64,000 bases of DNA from Lanius collurio (lineage: Eukaryota > Chordata > Aves > Passeriformes > Laniidae), in the NCBI GenBank assembly GCA_020086605.1, contig JACBWW010000008.1, positions 18,757,352 to 18,821,351 of the forward strand, written 5' to 3'. Shown here piece after piece: positions 48,802-61,600 of this stretch. The notes beneath the pieces are model-generated. The model worked only from the letters and a program-made list of their open reading frames with translations, did no database searches and was not told the origin of the DNA. The position numbers and the translations under genes were made by a program. How positions within the stretch are numbered: position 1 is the first letter of the stretch; every line of letters starts with the position of its first letter.

Positions 48802-49643
48802 TGTTATAAATGAAACTGCAAATTAAATGGAATTAATATATTGCATGAGCCAAATTATTATTATAAAAACAAACAGAGATCATTTTATGATCAAATTGAT
48901 AATTTTGAATAGCCACTATGAAACGGCAGAGTCAAGCCTAGGTTCTTGACTCTGGGTGACACATACACAGCCCTGAACACCAGCAGTTTGGGTGGGTTGT
49001 GCACACCTTCGAGGTTTCTGAGTCCGGTTTTTATACTGTTTTTCTTGCCTCCGGCTAGAAAATCCTTTGTCTTTTTCATATTCATCTTGTCTTCTATGGT
49101 CCTCTGGTCCAGAGATCAGGGGTCCGTTCAGATGTTGATGTGTCCAGGAACTCTCTTTGTGTTTTTGGTTGATATTTCCAGGAACTCTTCTTGTGTCTTT
49201 AGTGAGAGGTCTGTTCAGATGTTGATGTTTCCAGGAACCCCCTTGTGTAATTAAAATGAAGAGTCTTAGGTAAGAGGTCCGTTCATCAGCATGGTCCAGG
49301 GAGGAACAGAAACTTAGATGATCATATCTGTTGCTCCTTTCAGATGGAAAAAGGATTTTCCAAGGGCAGAGTGGATTTGGAGTAGGTTGATGTGCCAGAT
49401 GGATATCTGGCTTCCTGATGATGGTGGGTACTTGAGACCTCTCTGGTGGAGGTGCCTGTGCTTCAGATGCAAATGTTATCACTGAGAAGGGTAACCCGTG
49501 ACTCTGGGTGGGCTACCAGGGAACATGCCAAGGTACATTCCAAACATAACATCTTTGGATACATGTACAGTCTAATATCCCTTATACTTAAAATCAACCT
49601 TGATACCATTTAATTTATTATGAATTTTGACTCATTTATAATA
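48802..49643 (-). mobile_element. Solo LTR, family B copy 2, inverted relative to copy 1
   Basis: This 842-bp LTR is nearly identical to the reverse complement of 41363-42211 (about 95% or more by eye). TCAG flanks it at 48798-48801 and 49644-49647. One terminal CA is changed to TA. It keeps the long sense ORF of the family (49482-48916). Confidence 0.9.
48916..49482 (-). other. 188-codon ORF within LTR family B copy 2
   Basis: This is the counterpart of the ORF at 41534-42097, with about a dozen residue changes and one in-frame length change. There is no recognised domain. It is listed because the frame is preserved in two independent insertions. Confidence 0.3.
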
Positions 49644-49647
49644 TCAG

Positions 49648-49999
49648 TGTCCAAATGTTTGCCTGCTAAAACCAGTCTCTCTTCTGCCTTAGCTTTCTTA
49701 TAACACAAGGGATGTTTATTATCACCCCAAGATGATAGTGGCACCTCCTGCAACTGATGTAGCAGAAAATTTCCTTCACAGGTATGCCATCTGGACTGCC
49801 TTCATGCTGGCTGCTTGAGGTGCATAGGAAAGGAAAGATGGGGGTGGCAGTTCCCAGAAAGTCCAAGAAAGCAGAGACCACTGAACTCATACTCCCAGGG
49901 AAGATGGATTTCTCTGCAGCTCTGTCATGCTGGGATAAGTAGAATTTTCTCTAAAATGGCATAAGTTTTGCTGCTAAGTTTTCAATCAAAACACACACA

Positions 50000-50036
<37 letters not shown>

Positions 50037-53000
50037 GGGTACTGGAGCTTTGATTAATATTTGTGTGAGGCAAATTGGATTTAACAGCTCACCAAAGCTG
50101 GACACCCAAAAGCAAATGGTTGTGCTCCAGTCCCCATTATCATTTATAATCCACCTCAATAAACAGGACTGCACACGTCAAACTGTGATTATATTCTCAG
50201 ATAGCACCTGTTTAATAACATGCATTAAAACTGCTCTGTTTTGACAAATGACAGATATTGCATGAATATTGCAAGTGTACATTAGTCAGTGTTTTCCAAA
50301 ATGCTGGAGAACACAGGAGAAAAAAAAAAGCTGTTAAGGTCACCGTGTATAGGGATAGTTGTGACTGCTGTGATTGTTTTGGGCCCTGATTAAAAGGTAA
50401 TCCCTTTTAATGCCACCTATTCCAGTTTCACATGGAGAGTCAAGACATGGGGTCTCTAAATCCACTGTCCCTCTCCATCTGTGCCAGGTCTTCGTGATGC
50501 CAAAATTCAAATATTGTGTCCTCTAAATCTTGGACGTATTTTTTCTCCTCTTATATCTTAAACCATATGAGATCTACTGGAGCACTAAATATGTTCAGAC
50601 AGACAAATATTCAAAACAGAACGAGAAGTTAGCCCTGCTGTTATATTTTGTGTATAAAGACACATAAGTGTGGTCAATTATGAGCTGAAAATACAGCTGC
50701 AACACCAAGCTACACTTTTTACTACTGATGATTATAAAAACTTCCTTTAGTCCTCTCTCATCCACATAATCATTACTAAGAAGTGACAGTAAATTATTAT
50801 GCCTCTTTGGGATTTGTCAGTCACGATTTATATATTTCATGTAAAGTGATGGATAACATTAGTCAAAATTTTAAGGGAAGTTTCAGTTAGAGAAGTATTT
50901 GACCTGTGGGTATTGGGACTATTAATTACATGAGAATGAGCCACTTGTTGAGAATAGAAATATACCTTCATCCCTCAGACCTGCCAACCAAGTAACTGGA
51001 AGGAAACTACTGGGTTTAGGAGGGAGCACCGCATGTTCTGCCTTTCAGCACAATGTTCCACTTGAATTTAAAGAGGTAGAAGTGAGAAAAAGTTAGAATA
51101 AAGAGTATTTATTCATGCCTTGAAGTGGATTTAAATTCAGGGAGTTAGTTGGACTGGTGTTGGTCATGAATGAATGATCTAGGTAGCTTAAATAATCACT
51201 GGTAAAGCTGTCAGCAAAAGCAGGTTTAATAAAGATTTAAGAAGTATGACAAAGTTGGACAAAAAGGTTCACTGTATTACTTTATAGATGAAGCACACAA
51301 GGGAAAATATGAGTAGAATCAATTTAGAATGATTTTCACAGACACCAGGGATGCAAAAGCTGAGGGTGAAATAGGGATTTAGTAGCACTTAATCATTTAC
51401 TAACTTAACATTTATGAAATGATTCAATAGGGTTTACTATAAGCATAGCAATAATGATAAAAAACCTTAGATGATGATAATCATATTAGATTTACCATCT
51501 GGCATTTAAATCATTTCACACATTTATGCACACAGACACAGGGATATATGTATGTATATATCAATATGTACAAAAATTCAAAATATCAAAAATTCCCATC
51601 AAGTTCAGTGAAATACTTAAAATGCCTGAGCATTTCTCAACAGGCAAGGGTTGAGCTTTGAGGAGTGGGGAGGTGCCAGCCCAGGCCCTATCAGCTTTTG
51701 GCAACAGTACTCTGCATATCACAAAATTGAGAGCTGGTAAGCTCTGAGAGGCATCCCAGAGAGACAGGATTGCTGGCTGCAGTCCTCTGTGGCCCAAGAA
51801 AGTTCACAGTGCCTCAGCCCCAGTGCCACTGCCTCTGGGGTTGTGAGATGATTGGCTTTAGTAATCAGTCAATATCTACCCTGGCTGCAATCCAAGTCAA
51901 AAATTTTACTCAGAAGTCCAATAACATTGTCCCACTCAGGTTACCACACAGACAAAAACAACATTCCAAGGCCATCTGTTGGAAAACAGGAGCTCATTAG
52001 GCAACAGAAGGTCCTAGGAATAGACAGCTTCTTCTGAGCTCAACTGCCCAGGAGCTGTTAATCAGGGAGGGCCTCCTGAGCTGTCCTGACATCACAGAGT
52101 GACCTGGGGGAGAAGAAGCACCCCCACACTCTCATAGGATTCTCTTTTCATTCTGAGGATGCCATAAGGCATTCCTCCAATCCTGGAACGACAGTTGTTC
52201 ATGTGTCTGTGCTTCACAGCATGGAGAAACATTGGTCTGCATTTTGGAAATAGGCAGCTGAAAATACTCAAGCTTTGCCTAAGCTGGCTGCCTTCCTTTA
52301 CTATTCCGTGGAGCCAGAGAGGGAGAATGAAATCTGTCTCTCTTGCTCAGAGGAAAGTGCTGAGAAAGAGAAGTTTCTAGTGTTCTCACCTTGAAAGTAC
52401 CTATGCTTTCTGATGAGCTACAGAAGGGGAGGGTGGGCTAACAGAGATATTCAACATCCTTTCGAATGAAAAATGGCAAGACAGTGCTTAGAAAAGTTAC
52501 TACTAGCTCTGCCCTGTGTACTTATTCCCAGGAAAAACAAAATTCAGTATATTCATCACATTTATGGGAAAGGAACCATTTGCTCACATTTGCTGTTATG
52601 GATTTCAAAAGAAGTTATATGTTCTTCGGAATTGAGCACAGACGAAATTCTTGTGCCTTGGAGAGTTTGCGCAACTTACGGCATGTTTTAAAGGACTTTT
52701 AGTTACATGCTAAGGGTAATGTTAATGCTGAGCTTTTAAATGGTAGCTGGATGCATTTATGATGAATGTAGGACTTGTTGGGAAATAGAATTTCCAAGCT
52801 TCATACACCTAAGAGCTGGGGGTGAACTGTCATACACTCCTCTTAGGAAACACTTAAATGACATTGCAGATCAGCTGATTTTAAAGCCATTAAGTCCCAC
52901 ATGGGAGATTATTGTTGGGAGGGAATCTGCAGAAACATCAGAGGGAATCACTCTCTTGGAGATTTTCATATCCCAAAAGGGTAGGAGTACAAAATACAAC

Positions 53001-54688
53001 TATTTGCCTTTAGGTAAAAAACACAAGCAGAATCTCCTATTATTCTTTTATTTTTTTTCCCTTTGCAATATGCATTTTTTTTTTCCTGATAAAGCATTTT
53101 TAGCGTGCTTTAAGCAGGCTCTTGAGAGTTGCTGGTCACAGCCTGTTGAGCCATGAGAGTGGAGCTGTGAGGAACCAGCCAAATGGGGTCAGTGTACACC
53201 ATTTCAGTTGCAGGGAAAGGATGGGGGTGGGTCATAGCTGTGGACCTGGCAGAAGCCATGCCTGAAGGAAAAACCAGAAGTTTGTCTACTCTGGAGCTCA
53301 ACACAGCTATGGAAAGAGCATATATCATTAGTCATTCCTGACTCACACTGTTTGAAACAGGGTCTTATTTAATGGTAAAAAAAAGAGTATCTTGCACCCT
53401 GCAAGAAGATCTGTCTATTACTCAGCAAATCAACTCAGCCTATGTTAACTCCAAACAGTGAGAATTTAATGATTAATTGTTTTATATTCTCCTTGTCTGG
53501 GGAGCTGTGCCCCAGTTGCACTGCACACACTCTCCAGCCCTGGTGCAATGTAACTCAGATATCCTGAGCAGATTGGTGAACACAACTCTACAGGCACAAA
53601 GATTTCTCAATAGTTTGAGAGGAAAATACTGGGTTTAGTCATAAGGCACACATACAACAAAATGAGACTATAGATGAACCCCTTAGAATCTTCCTTTCTG
53701 AAAGAATCAGTCTTTTGCAGTCCCTAAGAAAGGAACTTTTGATAATTTCTCATAAGATCATAAAGCAGGTGATAAGATTTTATCATCCCTTCACCTCTGT
53801 AACTAATTTGAACATTAACAAAACAAAAATGTTGAGAGAAAATGCAGCTGGTGAATATTATTATAACTGTTATCTGGAGCACCTTAACTCCCTCACAGGC
53901 ACTGCTTTTCTCCCTTGATGAAATGGCTGTTTCATAAAGAACAGGATGATGCCCACAGAGCAAGCAGTTTATATGTAGTATTACAGAACAAGGGGTTTCC
54001 CAGTTCCTGGGCCTGTTGGGGCTCACTGAGGTGTGCCTGCTCTCTCTAAACTTCCAAACATTGTAATTCAGTAAATACTGGTTGATACAGTGTCACAGGA
54101 GGACTGTTGAAAACGTTGTTCCTCTCAAACAGCAGTGAGAAAGAAAGCACTTAGGAGTTACTTCAGGGAAGATGACAGATGACCCATTTGATTCCAAACT
54201 TAAAATTCATCTAGCTTAGTCTGTGGCATCAAGTTCTTGTAAAGCAACAACTTCTGACACAGTCTCTCTTCTGTATTTATTCCATTGTTTTGTTCTTTCC
54301 ACTGGCTATTTAATTTGTTACTCTCCCTTCCCCTCACCATAACCTAATTTGCTGTTTCCTTCTGCATGTTCTGTTTCCTGATGTTTGAGAAGTCAGTTTT
54401 GATCTTTTCCTCAAGACTCTTCTGAGTGTTACTTTCTCTTCAATAAAAGATGGTGGTGCTTTTCAAACTTTTTCGCAGAGCAAACTGAACAGGTTGAATT
54501 AATGCAAGTGGGAGAGACCCCAAAGCTGTTGGTTTAGACTGCAGAGGATGGTCTGACAGCTCCCCAAGAGGCTGACTCATGGATGCCAGATACTGTCTTG
54601 ACTTAAGAAATCAGTGAAGCAGAGAATATCACCCAACTACAAATTCAAAGTGAGACTCAGTGACTAAGAGAAGATAAAACAGAGGGGT
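49648..54688. other. Noncoding DNA
   Basis: About 5 kb of AT-rich sequence without recognised genes. It contains an A31 run at 50003-50033. The open frame at 52740-53156 (+) ends in low-complexity Phe-rich sequence and shows no family. Confidence 0.5.
50003..50033. repeat. A31 homopolymer
   Basis: Thirty-one adenines preceded by ACACACACAAGC. It could be the tail of an old retroposed transcript, but no parent sequence was recognised upstream and no flanking duplication was identified. Confidence 0.92.
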
Positions 54689-54735
54689 GGGAAGGGAAGG
54701 GAAGGGAAGGGAAGGGAAGGGAAGGGAAGGGAAGG
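54689..54735. repeat. (GGGAA)n microsatellite
   Basis: Nine or so perfect GGGAA pentamers in tandem. Confidence 0.95.
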
Positions 54736-54924
54736 ATTGAATTTACATGAGAGAGACGAGTCTGGGGCTAATGAAGTCCAGCAAAGTCTGAAGTTCTTAA
54801 TGCATATAGACTGGGGCATTTGCATTTCCTGATGAGAGAAACTTGTTAAGCAGTTTATCTGCTTTGTTTCTTTCTGCCCAAAGACATCCTTGGGAACTAG
54901 TCTTACTGAAACCAGGATAGCTTT

Positions 54925-55632
54925 GAATCATAGAATCATCAGTGTTGGAAGAGACATTCAGCATCATCCAGTCCAACTGTCAACCCAGCACTACCACTGT
55001 AATCCCCAAACCACTCCACACCATTCACCACCAGATCCAGATGCCTCTTGAACACCTCCAGGGATGGTGATTCCATCACCTCCCTGGGCAACCTGTTCCA
55101 ATGCCTGACTACTCTAACTGTGAAAAAATTGATTTTAATATCTAACCTGAATATGCCCTGTCTCAGTTTAAGGCTATTTCCTCCTCTCCTCTCACTGCAG
55201 GCACAGCTGAAGAGACTGGACCCCACCTTACTAACAACCTCCTTTAAGGCAGTTGTAGGGGGCAATGAGAACTCATTCCCCTGAGCCACCACTTCTCCAG
55301 GATAAACACTCCCAGCTCCCTCAGGTGTTCCTCGTAAGACTTGATCTCTAGACCCTTCATGAGCCTTGCTGTCCTTCTCTGGACATGGCCCAGCTCTTCA
55401 AAGTCTTTTTTGAAGTGAAGAGCTCAGAACCAGCAAACTCACCAGGGACAATCCCTGCCCTGGTCCTGCTGGCCACACTATTGCTGATCCAGGCTGGGAT
55501 GCAATTGGCCTTCTTGGCCACCTGGGCACACTGTGCTCATGTGCAGCTGCTTTCAACCAGCACCCCCAGATGCCTTGCTGCTGAGCATCTCTCAAGCCAC
55601 TCCTCCCCAAGACTGTAGGGCTGCATGGGGTT
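54925..55632 (-). mobile_element. CR1 LINE 3' fragment
   Basis: Reverse-oriented CR1 with its 3' end at 54925 (GAATCATAGAATCATC). It includes the CATCCAGTCCAACTGTCAAC, CTCCCTGGGCAACCTGTTCC and CCTTCTTGGCCACCTGGGC blocks. It is 5'-truncated and broken. Confidence 0.92.
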
Positions 55633-58600
55633 TGAAAACATTTGTTCCAACCACAAATGTACTTTTTAAAGCACTCTAAGATACTTAAAAAATAACACTC
55701 ACCACATTGTTTTCCACTTAGGTGACCTTTTCCTGTTTTCTTGCAAAGCACGTACAAGTGTGAACGCCTTGTCTTACTGCTGAAAGGGCAGCAACCAGAG
55801 TTTCTCATGACTGTGCACTCTCTCCATCTCTTAATTAGTACTGTTCTTTTTGAAGAAGCCATGTTTCCATAAGTACCATACATCTAACCAGGAGCATCAT
55901 CATCAAGGACCCCAAGGGGCAGTATAACAAAATTCTGATTTTTTAAAAATTGGTATGTTTTATGCAAGTGTGTATGGGAGCATTTCCTTCATACATCAGA
56001 CTTATCAATTGGGTATTATTTGGAATGCTGATCATGACTCCCTGTCACTGCTTGACAGATAAGTGAAAACTGTCCATGTCTGTTTAAGTCAGGAGTTTGC
56101 TAATTCTATGAGTCTTAAATCTGTCATCTAAGACTAGCAGTAATGAGATAACTAAGCAAAAATCAGGAAGCTTCTAGTGGCAGAATCTCTGCCATGAGAA
56201 TCTAAATATACAAACCAGACAAGGGAGAGGTAATATTTTTCATAAACTTGAGTTGACATATCTAAAAAAAGAGATAGTTCTTTCAGCACACCAGCCCTTC
56301 CAAAAGTCCGAAATAGAAGCAGAAACTTTTGAAGTTAAATTCAGACTTAGATAGGAGAAACCTCACAGTTCACTGTGAAGGTCACTGCTACACATTCACT
56401 GAAGGAAGTGATCTGCTCTACTTGAAATGAGAGCTAAAATTAGCTCAGACCCATCTCAAAAATCCAATAATCTATGCTGTAGGCCGAGCTATCACATCCT
56501 GTTTCTAAACTTGTATTTGCAATATTTCGCTTCCTTTCCAAAGGCTCACCCATCGCCAGATGCCAAAGTTTCTCTCTGCATTGCAGAGCTGCCATAACTA
56601 CTTGTGTTCTTGTTTTTAACTTGTTGTAAGTTCTGTTGAGTGTTATCTTTCTGTGTTATTTTGTTCTGGGGCATTACTATGCACTTCAGACATGGAAGTA
56701 TGGCATATGTGTTACATGCTAAATTTGCTATGGTTGATCTGTGCCAATAAAAACTGCTTTCAAAACTTAAAAACAACTGCCCCATGTAAAGCAATACATA
56801 ACATTAAAGGCCATTTGAGAATCCACAACCCAAAACTGCAAAAAAATGTCAGTTTGAAATAGAACTAAAGATTTGATAGAACTAAAATTTTCCCCAAATG
56901 CCCCTGTGTTGGAAAAAAATGGTTGTGTCAGTCTGTAGCTCTGGAAATGAATTTTTGTGCTCCCTTTGGGTCGTCCTAACTCTCTCCTCTCAGCACAGAT
57001 GTGCAGAAAAGCATCTGTTGTGGTGCTGGGAGGCATACAGATGTTTTACTCCTCAGTGTATGTCTAGTCTGTCAGGGCAGTGGCAGCGCCCAAAGAGATA
57101 CCCCATGCCCAGTGGGCAATATTTACCCTTCTGGCTAGTGTATATATCATTTTTCCCCTACGTTTTTTCTCATAGTTCTGGATTTGTTTGCATTAGTCAA
57201 AAATGTTTGCCACTGATGAGTAGCTTTTTTCAAGGGACTGGCCTTCCTAATTTAAAAAGCAGATGTCCAATAGCTGTCTAAGGTCTTTGGTCACTGGTGG
57301 ATTGTACAGCTAAATTCAGGGAAAGGAAAGTATGGCACTGGCCATACACCCATCTTCCCTGGGTGGCTGATGTTAAAAATAGCTTTAATCAGAAAGGCAT
57401 GCTGAAACAAAAGGATCAAAGTGAGTTGCTGAAAAAAATCTAGTGGGGATTTTCACTATCACATCTAGCTATTTAGGTCATCCTTTTTGTTCATCTTTTC
57501 TTTTATCTATTCTGTCTTAAATATCACCTACTCTCATTTCTATTCTTAAAGAGGCCAGCAGACCAGACTTTATGTGTTTCCTAGGTGTCTTAGCTTTCTT
57601 TAGAGGCCATTGATCAGTGTGTGGTCTATTTTTATTTGGTACACTGACTTTACTAATGACATGCTCCAACTCTTCAGATCAGCAATCAGGACAAGTACAA
57701 CTCCAATAAAGTGCCAGCCACTTTTCATTATTTACATAAATGTAGAAAGTACTTTTACCTGGAAAAACTGTAGATATCAATATAAAACACAAGGTAAGAA
57801 ACACTTAGAAAATCTTCTGATGTATGTAAGACAGCAAAGAGCTTATTGAAAGTGTGGTTAGCTCTCCACAGAATCTCTGAATACATGGCTCTGTCATGTC
57901 AAGACTTTGATGGTAACATATGGCATTAAGTCTCCTTACGATGTGCTTTTCTAATCTTATGGTTCTTATGTTAGAGCAATGCATAGAAGAAACCTAGGAA
58001 AGATAATAATTGTTAATTGGGTTTAATATAATCCCAATGAGAAAGAGAGGACAGGATGTCCTTCTTTCACAGACAAGTGTGTTGCTTCACTTGCCTCTGA
58101 CAATGGCAGCTTTCAGCCCACTTTTTCATCCTGACACTCACTATTCTATTTAGGATTGTTTCTGGCACATCTTGTTTTGGTAGCAATGAGCTCCTCTTGT
58201 GCCTACAGTGCTGATAGGAAGTGTTGGCTTATATCCACTTATGCAGTAACTAATTTTTCTGTAGTCCCTCGACTCTCCTACCTTCAACTCTAACTTCCCA
58301 GAGTTTCTCTATATCCAAGCATTCTTGAGAACTGCATCCCTATCTTGCGCTGTTTGAATATTAGCTGCAACTGTTGAGGATGTAGGTCCTAGGGTCTAGT
58401 CCTTGTACTCCCATTTGCAGGACATTTGGTTCTTTGCATTCCTTTTGTTCTACAATCCTAGCTGATTAAAGACAAGACAACAAATGTTTACAATCTCCTA
58501 AATGTTCTCCTCTTTTGTGCTTCACATTTATAATACATAGTCAGAAGTCACCTGTACATGACTAGTTACTGGCAGCACATGCATCAAAAACAGATAAGGT

Positions 58601-61600
58601 TGTTCTTGACAGAAGAGAGTGTCACAGAGACAGATAACCTATGACATAGGCTCTTACATCACATATCTCATAACCCTCTTCCTGTGTTGTCTGTGTTATC
58701 TGAGCATTAGTATCACTGACTTCTGCCTTCAGGATTCAGGAAGCTGGGATTCTATCCATAGAAAGAAAATAAGCATTTAGCCTTATTGGTAAGCAACTCT
58801 CCTGTCCTGTATCCTGCAGTACTTGAAGACTGAAATTGGAAAGGATGAGGGAGATCAGAAAGGGAAACATACTGACTGAAGTACTGATCTCTTTGCTCCA
58901 TTTGGAGCATTTTGACTACCCTTTGGCATTATTTTCTTTAACAAGGAGGTTTTATGTGTAAGGTATTTGGGCATTGAGAAGGGCTAAATAAAAAAAAAAA
59001 GTCAACACAAAAGAGTCTAGACAGTTATTTTAGGGCATAAAACACAATTGTTCTTCAGGTTTGAAGCTAAGTGTCTCTAATAGTGGGCATGAAGCTTCAC
59101 AATCACACAAATCTTTGTTCCTTCTGCATGATCAATGCAGTTGCATATGGGCCTAGCGGTCATTTATACAGGAGGAAGGCTAATTCTGGCCAAAACAACT
59201 GCATCACCAGCATGCGGCGTCTCAAGTCCTGGACTAAACTTTCAAGCACTTTAAATGGGATACCAAAAATCATCAGAAGCTGTGGCAGCTCCTGAAAAAA
59301 GATGCTGATGGCAGATCGGGTGGATGCAGTGGCAGGATATCTCCCTAAATATCTCATGGACAGATCCTCTTTAACTAAGTAAGCACTTAGGAATATTCTC
59401 TTTGCAGAAAAAGGCAGAATGACTGTGATTCCTACAGGACACTAAATGAAATATTTGCATGTGTTTCTGTTCATTAGGTTTAACAGTTTCTTATGGATAA
59501 GTAATACAGGTTGCACTCTTGTTTCTGCTCAGTGTATTTAAAGGCGGCAAATAGAGGACACAGAGAATTTCATTGAAGGAAATTATATGTCTGACAGTAC
59601 TCTCTATAAAAACCTTTAAAGCCAAAAGCTTTAGAGTCTTTACTTTTGCAGTACTCAGTTTTGAGGTTAGTACAATCTTTGTTTTGGTCTGGCATATGCA
59701 AGAAAAACAAGTCAAGTTGTGAAAAAAAAAAAAAAAGAGAAACATAACACAATGTGCAAACTTCTGGTCTGACTTCACTTTTGGAAGTAGATGGTGTTTG
59801 AAGGTGTTACTGCACTTTCTGAGGGCAGGGGCTAGTGTCTCAAATAAAGCTGTGTGACATTATTCAACCCAAGCCACACGGGGAAAGAATGAGAGAGTAG
59901 TGAGGGTTAAGAGGAAGGTGAGTCTCTTTGACATTGTCTTTACTTGACACTAACACTTGGCTGGAGCTGTATTATTTTCATACTCTATCACTACACTGGG
60001 GGAATACCTTTCAGAGCCATCCATCCATCCTGACCATGTAAGTATGCATTAAATTCAAAGAAACAGAGTTTTGTGTCTTTGAGCACCAAATATGGGATCC
60101 TATAACCACCACAACTGCAAGCCTTTTTTCCTGCCAGTCCAAGGAGCTTACACTAAACAGGCAGGGAGGGAACAGACTTTGGCACCATTCCAGAAGGAAC
60201 TAAAATCTAGCGCAGCCTGTGTGACCACTACCCTCCTCTTTTTTTTGAGAGGTCTTTCTGGGAAAACATATGATTGCCTTAAGCTCTTGGTAGTCTGCCT
60301 GCTTTTTAATTAGTAGATCACTTCAAATGAAACTGCAAAAGAATTTAGGTCTTTAGAAACATTGCCAAGCTTGAAACAAAGAAAATTAAAATACATGAAT
60401 TATAGCAGAAACAAGTGCTTTGCACTAGCTCTGCAATGACTTAAGGAGAACAAGTGATATCATACCTGTGTGTAAGGACAACCTATGACAATGAAATCCT
60501 GCAAAGGAAGTGACACACTGAAACTGCATGGCAGCATCAGAGCAAATGTTTAATTTTATACCTAGTCCAACTTTTATGTGTTTTATAATTTATTTGTTAA
60601 GGATGCCTATGCTAGAAACCCTAGAAAAGAATACTTTACTGGAAACAGAACAACAACTGCCCTGGAGAACAGAGAAAGTGTGGAAAACAAAAGCAGAAAA
60701 TGTGGAGACCCATATGGGGTGGTGAGAAAAGGCTGGTGTGAAACTGAAGTTTAAGAGGATAAGTTAGGGAATAAACCAAGAAGAAAAAGGAGACTTAGTC
60801 AATTAATAAAGACTAAAGTGCAGTAGGATTAGCAATAGTTTCTCAAGACATGTCACAAAGGATCATGAAGAACTTTCTGTAAAAGCCCCAGTTTTAATAA
60901 CCAGTGGGCTACATTTTCTATAGGGTGATGTTCTAGAAGGAAGCTGCTTATATATGTTGATACATATTCCAGGGAAGATGCTACTCATGGAACCTGTTAG
61001 TTTGTCCCATCTTTAAGTAGAATACACTTTTTAGGACAGACTGCCATAACCTCTCTTCAGCAGCTGAGGGCACTCCATGACCAGCTAAATGAAAAACATG
61101 GTTCTACCAAAAGTAAAGCCGAGGCAGGAGAGCTATCAGCTAACCTGAGAGCAGAAAGCAAATGAGGAGGCCAGCCGGGTAAAAGGTCAAAGCTGCCTGC
61201 CAAACCAGTGTGGGCTGCCACCTGAGCCCAATATGAATTGTGTCTTTACATGTAGGAGCATACTGAATTGGCTCAGATTAGTATACAGGGGAGGGAAAAT
61301 TATATTAGTGGCACCAAATATTCAGAAAGTTCAGTTGAGTCCGTCTGGAAGCCACATAGATAGTGTTGGTCCTGATTTCATATAAAGCTTTTGTTTCCCT
61401 GGAAAAATCATGTCCATGAACACAATGACAGAGCTCTGTAATATTAATGAAGTTGGACATCCAGGATTTAACATGCTTCTTTCTGGAAATTTAAGTCTCT
61501 GAACACCTCACTTTCACAATATTAGGGTAAGAACAAGCAGTTCCTGACAAAACCTTCTTCCCACAAGCCTGGTTAATAATGCAGTTTCCAACTCTGTCAA

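Noticed and set aside
55398..55883. 161-codon minus-strand ORF as one gene
   Set aside because: More than half of it is antisense-frame CR1 sequence; only the part before the GTGAGT donor is kept as a weak observation.
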